36,910 nucleotides of DNA from Streptomyces sp. NP-1717 (GTDB lineage Bacteria; Actinomycetota; Actinomycetes; Streptomycetales; Streptomycetaceae). The notes below the pieces were generated by a model. That model worked only from the letters and a program-made list of their open reading frames with translations, ran no database searches and had not been told where the DNA came from. Both the position numbers and the translations under genes were made by a program. The DNA is taken from contig NZ_JAAPBF010000052.1 of NCBI RefSeq assembly GCF_022695985.1, positions 1-36,910 of the forward strand, given 5' to 3'. Of this stretch, positions 22,231 through 28,503 are shown in pieces. Every line of letters begins with the position of its first letter. Within the stretch, counting starts at the first letter, position 1.

Positions 22231-22887
22231 ATGAGCACTCGGAACAAGGCCGGACTCGACGCGCTGCTGACGCCCGAGGAGAGCGTTCTCGTACTGATCG
22301 ACCATCAGCCGTTCCAGGTCGCCAACCTGAACAGCCACGAACCGACGATGATCGTCAACAACGTCGTCGGACTCGCCAAGGCCGCCAAGGTGTTCGACGT
22401 CCCGACGATCCTGACAACCGTCCTGGAGGAACGCGGCGGCCTTCTTCTCCAGGGCCTGCAGGACGTGTTCCCGGAGCAGAAGCCGATCAACAGGACCTTC
22501 GTCAACACCTGGCAGGACGAGCGCGTCGTCGACGCCGTCAAGGCGACCGGACGCAAGAAGCTGATCATCGCCGGCCTCTGGACGGAGGTCTGCGTGGCCA
22601 TGCCGGCGATACAGGCGGCGGGCGAGGGCTTCGACGTCTTCGTCGTCACCGACGCGTCGGGCGGGGCCTCGAAGGAGGCCCACGACATGGCCGTGCGGCG
22701 CATGGTCCAGGCGGGCGTGACCCCGATCACCTGGCTTGCCGTGATGTCCGAGTGGCAGCGCGACTGGGCCCGCGAGAAGACCGTACCGGGCATCGTCGAG
22801 GTCCTGGCGCAGCACGGCGGCGCCAGCGGTGTGGCCTACGCCTGGGAGACTCAGCTCCTGGCCACGCCCACCGCGAACGAGGCCTGA
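22231..22887 (+). CDS. Isochorismatase-family (YcaC-like) cysteine hydrolase
   Basis: A 218-residue cysteine hydrolase most like E. coli YcaC, whose substrate is unknown. The triad can be placed at D24 (VLIDHQPFQV), K84 (FPEQKPINRTFVN) and C121 (GLWTEVCVAMPA). It has the YcaC-like N-terminal NLNSHEPTMIVNNVVGLAKAAK and the ending WQRDWAREKTVPGIVEVLAQHG. YcaC forms a large oligomer; whether this one does is unknown. ATG 22231 follows GAGGGG. Its promoter has two MarR-type dyads, so it is likely the main target of the MarR protein encoded at 21422. There is no siderophore or phenazine gene nearby, so a true isochorismatase role is unlikely. Confidence 0.88.
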   Translation: MSTRNKAGLDALLTPEESVLVLIDHQPFQVANLNSHEPTMIVNNVVGLAKAAKVFDVPTILTTVLEERGGLLLQGLQDVFPEQKPINRTFVNTWQDERVVDAVKATGRKKLIIAGLWTEVCVAMPAIQAAGEGFDVFVVTDASGGASKEAHDMAVRRMVQAGVTPITWLAVMSEWQRDWAREKTVPGIVEVLAQHGGASGVAYAWETQLLATPTANEA

Positions 22888-22948
22888 CGACACCAGCCGG
22901 TCCGTTGCCGTACCGCAAAAGGGCAGGTCGAGGGCGCGACAGGAACAA

Positions 22949-22978
22949 GTTGATGCGTCAACCTGGTCGGGCTACGGT
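22949..22978 (+). promoter_or_regulatory. Operator site 5 and promoter of the yjdJ/yjdI-like operon
   Basis: GTTGATGCGTCAAC (22949-22962) contains TTGATG as -35 (22950-22955); after exactly 17 nt comes TACGGT as -10 (22973-22978). This is the same operator-in-the-minus-35 design as the hydrolase promoter. Confidence 0.75.
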
Positions 22979-23015
22979 GGAGCGGGACTCACGCACAGGA
23001 TTCGAAGGAGGACAC

Positions 23016-23318
23016 ATGACCGTGGAAGTGAGTGACGTTCCCGGAGCCAAGCGGTACGAGGCCCGGCTCGACGGAGAGGTGGCGGGCGTCGCGGAGTACA
23101 TCCGTACGACTGAACTGGTCGCGTTCGTACACACCGAGGTCTCGCCGGAGTACGAGGGCCGAGGAGTCGGGGCGGCCCTGGTCCGCGCCTCCCTCGACGA
23201 GGCGCGCGCCGCGAACCTGCGGGTGCTGGCGACCTGCCCGTTCTACGCGGGATGGATCGCCCGGCACCCCGACTACCAGGACCTGCTGTACCAGTCCCGC
23301 AGCAGAGTCAGCGACTGA
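23016..23318 (+). CDS. YjdJ-type small acetyltransferase-like protein, copy 2
   Basis: A 100-residue paralogue of the protein at 20934-21239. It has LDGEVAGVAEYIRTTELVAFVHTEV, the acetyl-CoA loop YEGRGVGAAL, and the characteristic LATCPFYAGWIARHPDY with the conserved Cys, Trp and His-Pro. ATG 23016 follows a strong AAGGAGG Shine-Dalgarno. It is 28 nt upstream of the YjdI-like iron-sulfur gene. In E. coli yjdI and yjdJ are neighbours too (recalled), so the pair is probably a functional unit, perhaps an acyl-transfer step tied to an iron-sulfur protein; no activity can be stated. Confidence 0.9.
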   Translation: MTVEVSDVPGAKRYEARLDGEVAGVAEYIRTTELVAFVHTEVSPEYEGRGVGAALVRASLDEARAANLRVLATCPFYAGWIARHPDYQDLLYQSRSRVSD

Positions 23319-23346
23319 ACAGCCGGACCGGGCACGGGAGGCCGGC

Positions 23347-23652
<306 letters not shown>

Positions 23653-23709
23653 GCCCGAGACGTTCTTCCTTGGTCGCGGCGCGCCCGGGAGCGGTCTCGG
23701 CGGCGTGAA

Positions 23710-23745
23710 GACCCCACAGACCACCGCCCGGTGGTCTGTGGGGTC
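23710..23745 (+). terminator. Terminator hairpin after the yjdI-like gene
   Basis: A perfect 16-bp stem, GACCCCACAGACCACC (23710-23725) and its complement (23730-23745), with loop GCCC. No U-tract. Confidence 0.8.
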
Positions 23746-24023
23746 ACGGCTTCGTACGAGAACCGGCGCTTCGGGGCTCTTTCGCCTGACGGCCAACTGC
23801 GGCCGGACGGACACAAGTCCGCCGTCCGCGACCCCTCGGGCGCCGACGGGAACCCGGGCCCGTCGACGCGCGGAGCGTGCTCACTCAGCCCTCGGGACCG
23901 GCGCCACGTCGCCGCCGCGCTGATCCATGCGGGTGATGGTGGCCCACACACGGCCGAAGTGACGCCGCGGCACGGAACGATTCGGTTAGCGTCCGACAGG
24001 TACACCGGTCTGCCGCCCGAGGA
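23746..24023. other. Intergenic stretch between the YjdI-like operon and the first tRNA
   Basis: 278 nt in which I see no convincing gene, promoter or repeat. Open frames here have poor codon patterns and no Shine-Dalgarno. Confidence 0.5.
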
Positions 24024-24056
24024 GCGCCCCATCGTGGTCTCGACCACTTGGGGCGC
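24024..24056 (-). terminator. Hairpin downstream of the CAT-anticodon tRNA
   Basis: GCGCCCC, a small internal loop, GTGGTC, loop TC, GACCAC, GGGGCGC: 13 pairs. It lies about 40 nt beyond the tRNA 3' end on the minus strand. Confidence 0.6.
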
Positions 24057-24097
24057 CCGGACGCAGGTCGGAACGATTCCTCGAACGCCTGCCCACG

Positions 24098-24171
24098 TGG
24101 GGCGGGTGGGACTCGAACCCACGGCCGACGGATTATGAGTCCGCTGCTCTAACCGGCTGAGCTACCGCCCC
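24098..24171 (-). tRNA. tRNA with CAT anticodon (elongator Met or Ile2)
   Basis: A 74-nt cloverleaf on the minus strand. Acceptor GGGGCGG/CCGCCCC, D-arm TAGCTCAGCCGGTTAGAGC, anticodon loop CTCATAA in stem CGGA/TCCG, T-arm GTGGGTTCGAGTCCCAC, discriminator A, no encoded CCA. It is not the initiator: position 1-72 is a G-C pair and the anticodon stem lacks three consecutive G-C pairs. The CGGACTCATAATCCG arm resembles E. coli tRNA-Ile2, whose C34 is changed to lysidine, so Ile2 is as likely as elongator Met. Deciding needs a covariance model or comparison with the genome's other CAT tRNAs. Confidence 0.9.
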
Positions 24172-24182
24172 TAACGGCGCGT

Positions 24183-24217
24183 CGCGCACATTTGTGCGCG
24201 CCGTCTGCCGCAGCATA
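24183..24217 (-). promoter_or_regulatory. Possible promoter and palindrome before the CAT tRNA
   Basis: On the minus strand TATGCT (24217-24212) fits a -10. A perfect palindrome CGCGCACA-TT-TGTGCGCG (24183-24200) lies near the expected start point, 12 nt before the tRNA 5' end. No clear -35 is seen. Confidence 0.35.
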
Positions 24218-24374
24218 GCCGCTCATACGATCTCCTGCCTCGGATGGTCGGCAACGCCTGACCTTGAGGACTTCCTCGGGCGTCGGCCGGTTCCAGGAGA
24301 AGCCCGAAGATCACCCGGAAGATGGGCGGCGACGCCCCGACGGACCGTCAGCGGCGTACAGGTGTCCGGTGGCG

Positions 24375-24407
24375 AACAAAAGAAAGAGGACCCCGAGGGG
24401 TCCTCTT
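24375..24407 (-). terminator. Intrinsic terminator after the tandem tRNA-Asn genes
   Basis: A perfect 11-bp stem AAGAGGACCCC/GGGGTCCTCTT with a 2-nt loop (24384-24407), followed on the minus strand by TCTTTTGTT. One of the few hairpins here with a true U-tract, lying 10 nt beyond the second tRNA. Confidence 0.88.
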
Positions 24408-24416
24408 CCGTGCTTG

Positions 24417-24489
24417 CTCTCCCGGCTGGACTCGAACCAGCAACCCTCCGGTTAACAGCCGAACGCTCTGCCAATTGAGCTACAGGAGA
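24417..24489 (-). tRNA. tRNA-Asn(GTT), variant copy
   Basis: A 73-nt cloverleaf with anticodon loop CTGTTAA (anticodon GTT), D-arm TAGCTCAATTGGCAGAGC, T-arm GCTGGTTCGAGTCCAGC, discriminator G, no encoded CCA. It differs from its neighbour in acceptor, anticodon and T stems, mostly by paired changes (for example C3-G70 to T3-A70), so it should still fold. It is the downstream member of the tandem pair. Confidence 0.95.
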
Positions 24490-24494
24490 TCGCG

Positions 24495-24567
24495 CTCCCC
24501 CGACTGGACTCGAACCAGTAACCTGCCGGTTAACAGCCGGCTGCTCTGCCAATTGAGCTACAGGGGA
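24495..24567 (-). tRNA. tRNA-Asn(GTT), typical copy
   Basis: A 73-nt cloverleaf, acceptor TCCCCTG/CGGGGGA, anticodon loop CTGTTAA, anticodon stem GCCGG/CCGGC, T-arm ACTGGTTCGAGTCCAGT, discriminator G, no encoded CCA. It lies only 5 nt upstream of the variant copy, so both are cut from one precursor. A -10-like TAATGT (24640-24635) lies upstream, without a clear -35. Confidence 0.96.
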
Positions 24568-24769
24568 TTGCTGCGTATGCACCGAACGCACCCACCCCGG
24601 GTCTCCCGGGCGGCGGACGTCCGCTGCGACACATACATTAGCGCAAGCAGGGGGGTGCTCCGCCAATCGGTATCCCGCCGGGTCACACTGGGTGATCTCG
24701 GACCTCGTGGGTAGGCGGACGTCACGGCTCAAGGTCCGATGCCAACGAACTAACGAAGGGTGGCAGGCC

Positions 24770-25066
24770 ATGCGGCGCCTCACGTTCATCGCGGGACTGG
24801 CTGTCGGTTACGTACTGGGAACCAGGGCCGGGCGCGAGCGCTACGAGCAGCTCAAGAAGTCCGCGAACCGGATCTCGCAGAACCCGGCCGTGCGCAACGC
24901 CGCCGAGACGGCGGCACTGTCCGGCCGTGAGTACGCGGGCAAGGCGTACCACTCGGTGAGCGACAAGGTCGGGGACAAGGTTCCCGGGTCCGTCGCCGAC
25001 CGGGTCCGGTCGCTGCGCTCGCGGAACGGCAACGGCGAGGACGACTGGGGAACCACCAACACGTGA
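24770..25066 (+). CDS. YtxH-like small membrane-associated protein
   Basis: A 98-residue protein. The N-terminal hydrophobic segment LTFIAGLAVGYVLGTRAGRERYEQL (about 4-28), with its Gly-rich pattern ending in GTRAGRERY, is the hallmark of actinobacterial YtxH-like proteins. A polar helical part (about 29-80) and a charged tail (RNGNGEDDW) follow. Location is probably the cytoplasmic membrane, with most of the chain inside; function is unknown. ATG 24770 has GGCAGG just upstream. It stands alone and ends in a very long hairpin before the sugar-kinase gene. Confidence 0.85.
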   Translation: MRRLTFIAGLAVGYVLGTRAGRERYEQLKKSANRISQNPAVRNAAETAALSGREYAGKAYHSVSDKVGDKVPGSVADRVRSLRSRNGNGEDDWGTTNT

Positions 25067-25073
25067 CCCGCCG

Positions 25074-25121
25074 GGCGGCGGCGGTTCCCGGCACCGGACG
25101 GTGCCGGGAACCGCCGCCGCC
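25074..25121 (+). terminator. Very long terminator hairpin after the YtxH-like gene
   Basis: A perfect 22-bp stem (25074-25095 with 25100-25121) with loop GGAC; the arm contains GGCGGCGGCGGTTCCC. It starts 8 nt after the stop and ends 24 nt before the next start codon. Confidence 0.88.
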
Positions 25122-25145
25122 TCGCGCGTGCGGCAGAATCGTGCC

Positions 25146-26597
25146 ATGGGAATAGTCGCCGGGTTGGACAGTTCTTCGGGCTCCACACGCATCGTCGTGT
25201 GTGACGCGGACACGGGTGCCGTACTGCGGCAGGGATACGCGGTACATCCCGTCGAGGCCAAGGCCACCGAGGTCGATCCGCAGGCCTGGCTGCTGTCGCT
25301 CGGTGAGGCCGCGGGCGGCGGGGTGCTGGAGGGCGTGGAGGCCATCGGCGTCTCCGCACAGCAGCACGGGCTCGTGCCGCTGGATCAGTCGGGCAATCTC
25401 GTACGCCCCGCGCTGCTCGGCAACGACAAGCGCGCGCAGGTCGCCGCGGCCGATCTGATCGACGCGCTGGGCGGGCGGCAGGCCTGGGCGGAGGCCGTCG
25501 GGTCGGTGCCGCAGTCCGGTCAGCCCCTGGCGAAGCTGCGCTGGCTGGCGCGGAACGAGCCGGACGCGGCGCGGCGTACGGCGATGATCCTCCAGCCGCA
25601 CGACTGGCTGGTGTGGCAGTTGCTCGGCCGGCCCGCCCGGCGGACGACGGACCGGGGCGCGGCGTCCGGTTCCGGCTTCTGGTCGGCCCGCACGGGTGCG
25701 TACCGGCCGGATCTGATGGAGCTCGCGCTGGGCCACCAGGCTGCGCTGCCGGAGGTGCTCGGCCCGGCCGAGGCCGCCGGGACCACCCCCGAGGGTCTGC
25801 TGATCTCCGCCGGTACGGGCGAGACCATGGCCGCCGCTTTCGGGCTCGGCGTCGGGATCGGGGACGCGGTCGTGTCGCTGGGCGCCTCCGGGTCGGTGAT
25901 GACCGTGCACCACGAGGCGCTGGCGGACCCCTCCGGGATGATCACGTCGTTCGCCGACGCCACGGGGATGCATCTGCCGGTCGTCCACACGCTCAACGCG
26001 GTACGGGCCCTGCGCGGCACGGCGGAGCTGCTCGGGACCGAGGACCTGGACGAACTGTCGGCGCTGGCGCTCAAGTCCACGCCGGGCGCGTCCGGTCTGG
26101 TGTTCCTGCCGTATCTGGAGGGCGAGAAGACGCCGCATCTGCCGCACACGGCGGGCACGTTGACCGGTCTGCGGCGCGAGTCGATGAAGCCGGAGCATCT
26201 GGCGCGGGCCGCGTTCGAGGGCATGCTCTGCTCGCTGGCCGACGCGATGGACGTGGTGCGGGGGCGCGGGGTCGAGGTGCGGCGGGTGTTCCTGCTGGGG
26301 GCGGCGGCCGGGCTGCCCGCCGTACAGGCGGCCGCGCCGGGGATCTTCGGGGCGCAGGTCGTCGTGCCGGAGCCCGCCGAGTACGCGGCGCTGGGCGCGG
26401 CGCGGCAGGCCGCGTGGGCGCTGGGGGTGTCGAAGAACACGCTGTCCCCGCACAGCCCGCCCGACTGGCGGGGCGCGGAGGTACAGGTCTTCGAGCCGGG
26501 CGAGGAGGCGGCGGTGGGTGCGGCGGTGCGCCAGCAGTACACGTCGGCCCGCGATCACATCCACCCGGGCGCCTTCTCCGCCGCGCCGGGGGCTTAG
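25146..26597 (+). CDS. FGGY-family carbohydrate kinase (xylulokinase-like)
   Basis: A 483-residue two-domain sugar kinase. The N-terminal ATPase half begins VAGLDSSSGSTRIVVCD and has SAQQHGLVPLD, HDWLVWQLLGRPARRTTDRGAASGSGFW (sugar-site region). The C-terminal half has VVSLGASGSV, FLPYLEGEKTPHLP and AFEGMLCSLADAMD, with the nucleotide loop LLGAAAGLPAVQ. These fit xylulokinases of actinobacteria. The catalytic Asp of the conserved GDN/GDQ loop is replaced: the loop reads GTGE226TMAAAFG. Activity and sugar are therefore uncertain. ATG 25146 lacks a Shine-Dalgarno but CAGAAT lies 6 nt upstream, so a leaderless mRNA is likely. No sugar isomerase or transporter is adjacent. Confidence 0.85.
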   Translation: MGIVAGLDSSSGSTRIVVCDADTGAVLRQGYAVHPVEAKATEVDPQAWLLSLGEAAGGGVLEGVEAIGVSAQQHGLVPLDQSGNLVRPALLGNDKRAQVAAADLIDALGGRQAWAEAVGSVPQSGQPLAKLRWLARNEPDAARRTAMILQPHDWLVWQLLGRPARRTTDRGAASGSGFWSARTGAYRPDLMELALGHQAALPEVLGPAEAAGTTPEGLLISAGTGETMAAAFGLGVGIGDAVVSLGASGSVMTVHHEALADPSGMITSFADATGMHLPVVHTLNAVRALRGTAELLGTEDLDELSALALKSTPGASGLVFLPYLEGEKTPHLPHTAGTLTGLRRESMKPEHLARAAFEGMLCSLADAMDVVRGRGVEVRRVFLLGAAAGLPAVQAAAPGIFGAQVVVPEPAEYAALGAARQAAWALGVSKNTLSPHSPPDWRGAEVQVFEPGEEAAVGAAVRQQYTSARDHIHPGAFSAAPGA

Positions 26598-26769
26598 GCG
26601 CGGAGGGCGAGGCAGAGGGAGAGGCGGGCAGCGGGGGCGGGGTTCAGGGGGTCTGCGGTACGACAGTCGTTCTTGACTCGTCCTTTGTGGAAAACCCTTG
26701 GGTTCCAGCGGCTGGAGTGTCGCAGGATGGGGTCCGACCCCCGATCTTGCCGAGCCCGAGAGACAGCAC

Positions 26770-28503
26770 GTGCTGCTACGACTACTCAGAACCCATCTGG
26801 TCCCCTACAAGAGAGCCATCGGTCTGCTGGTGGTGCTCCAGCTGCTGCAGACGTGCGCCTCGCTCTATCTGCCCACCCTCAACGCCGACATCATCGACAA
26901 CGGTGTCGTGACGGGGGACACGGGCTACATCATGGAGTTCGGCGCTCTCATGATCGCCGTCAGCGTCGTCCAGGTCCTCGGCCAGATAGGCGCGGTCTAC
27001 TACGGCGCGCGCACCGCGTCGGCCCTCGGCCGTGACGTGCGGGCCGCGATCTTCGACCGGGTGCAGAGCTTCTCCGCCCGTGAGGTCGGCCAGTTCGGGG
27101 CGCCGTCGCTGATCACGCGTACCACCAACGACGTCCAGCAGGTACAGATGCTGGTGCTGATGTCGTTCACGCTCATGGTGTCGGCCCCGATCATGTGTGT
27201 CGGCGGCATCGTCATGGCGCTCGGCCAGGACGTGCCGCTGTCCGCGGTGCTGCTCGCCGTCGTGCCGGTCCTCGGCATCTCCGTGAGCCTGATCGTGAAG
27301 CGGATGCGCCCGCTGTTCCGCGCCATGCAGGAGCGGCTGGACACGGTGAACCGGGTGCTGCGTGAGCAGATCACCGGCAACAGGGTCATCCGGGCCTTCG
27401 TCCGCGACGAGTACGAGAAGAAGCGGTTCGGGGGCGCCAACACCGACCTCACCGAGATGCAGCTGGCGACCGGCCGGCTGATGTCACTGATGTTCCCGGT
27501 CGTGATGACGGTCATCAACGTGTCGTCCGTCGCCGTCGTCTGGTTCGGCGCGCACCGGATCGACAGCGGCGGGATGCAGATCGGCGCGCTGACGGCGTTC
27601 CTCGCGTATCTGATGCAGATCGTGATGGCCGTGATGATGGCCACCTTCATGTTCATGATGGTGCCGCGTGCCGAGGTGTGTGCCGAGCGCATCGAGGAGG
27701 TGCTGGACACCAGGTCGAGTGTCGTACCGCCCGAGGATCCGGTGCTGGTGCTGCGCCGGCACGGTCATCTGGAGGTGCGGGGCGCGGAGTTCCGTTACCC
27801 GGGGGCCGAGGAGCCGGTGCTGCGGGATGTGTCACTGACCGCCAGACCGGGCGAGACGACCGCCGTCATCGGCTCGACCGGCAGCGGCAAGTCGACACTG
27901 CTGGGGCTGGTTCCCCGGCTGGTCGACGCGACGGCCGGCGAGGTGCTGGTGGACGGGGAGAACGTACGCGGTCTCGATCCGGCGCTGCTGGCCAAGACGG
28001 TCGGTCTGGTGCCGCAGAAGCCGTATCTGTTCTCGGGAACGGTGGCGACGAACCTGCGGTACGGGAATCCGGACGCGACCGACGAGGAGCTGTGGCACGC
28101 GCTGGACGTGGCGCAGGCCAAGGAGTTCGTCACCGCTCTGGAGGGCGGGCTGGACGCGCCCGTGGCCCAGGGCGGCACGAACGTCTCCGGCGGGCAGCGC
28201 CAGCGCCTCGCGATCGCGCGCACGCTGGTGCAGCGGCCCGAGATCTATCTCTTCGACGACTCGTTCTCCGCGCTGGACTACGCGACGGACGCGGCACTGC
28301 GCGCGGCTCTCGCGCGCGAGACCGCCGAGGCGACGGTGGTGATCGTCGCCCAGCGGGTGTCGACCATCCGCGAGGCCGACCGGATCATCGTCATGGACGA
28401 GGGCCGGGTGGTCGGTGAGGGGCGCCATCACGAGCTGATGGCCGGGAACGAGACGTACCGGGAGATCGTGCTCTCCCAGCTGACCGAGGCGGAGGCGGCC
28501 TGA
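26770..28503 (+). CDS. Heterodimeric ABC exporter, subunit with degenerate ATP site
   Basis: A 577-residue exporter half-transporter, six membrane segments (about 15-310) followed by an ATPase. Walker A is GSTGSGKST and the signature NVSGGQRQR is intact (471-479). Walker B reads EIYLFDD497SFSALD, with Asp in place of the catalytic Glu, and the switch His is Gln (VAQ528RVST). This is the degenerate-site subunit pattern of exporters such as TM287/288. GTG 26770 is chosen because the family's N-terminus (LLRLLRTHLVPYK) starts there and GAGAG precedes it; an ATG at 26698 gives unrelated residues. A TTGACT -35-like box lies at 26673-26678. Its stop overlaps the partner's start. Confidence 0.92.
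   Translation: MLLRLLRTHLVPYKRAIGLLVVLQLLQTCASLYLPTLNADIIDNGVVTGDTGYIMEFGALMIAVSVVQVLGQIGAVYYGARTASALGRDVRAAIFDRVQSFSAREVGQFGAPSLITRTTNDVQQVQMLVLMSFTLMVSAPIMCVGGIVMALGQDVPLSAVLLAVVPVLGISVSLIVKRMRPLFRAMQERLDTVNRVLREQITGNRVIRAFVRDEYEKKRFGGANTDLTEMQLATGRLMSLMFPVVMTVINVSSVAVVWFGAHRIDSGGMQIGALTAFLAYLMQIVMAVMMATFMFMMVPRAEVCAERIEEVLDTRSSVVPPEDPVLVLRRHGHLEVRGAEFRYPGAEEPVLRDVSLTARPGETTAVIGSTGSGKSTLLGLVPRLVDATAGEVLVDGENVRGLDPALLAKTVGLVPQKPYLFSGTVATNLRYGNPDATDEELWHALDVAQAKEFVTALEGGLDAPVAQGGTNVSGGQRQRLAIARTLVQRPEIYLFDDSFSALDYATDAALRAALARETAEATVVIVAQRVSTIREADRIIVMDEGRVVGEGRHHELMAGNETYREIVLSQLTEAEAA

Noticed and set aside
22231..22887. Siderophore or phenazine isochorismatase.
   Set aside because: No isochorismate synthase, aryl-ligase or carrier domain genes are nearby, and the chain resembles YcaC more closely.
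24098..24171. Initiator tRNA-fMet.
   Set aside because: It has a G1-C72 pair and lacks the three G-C pairs in the anticodon stem that mark initiators.
24098..24567. tRNA cluster as an integration site for a mobile element.
   Set aside because: No integrase, excisionase gene or repeated tRNA 3' fragment was seen nearby; the excisionase-like HTH at 17143 belongs to the molybdate regulator.
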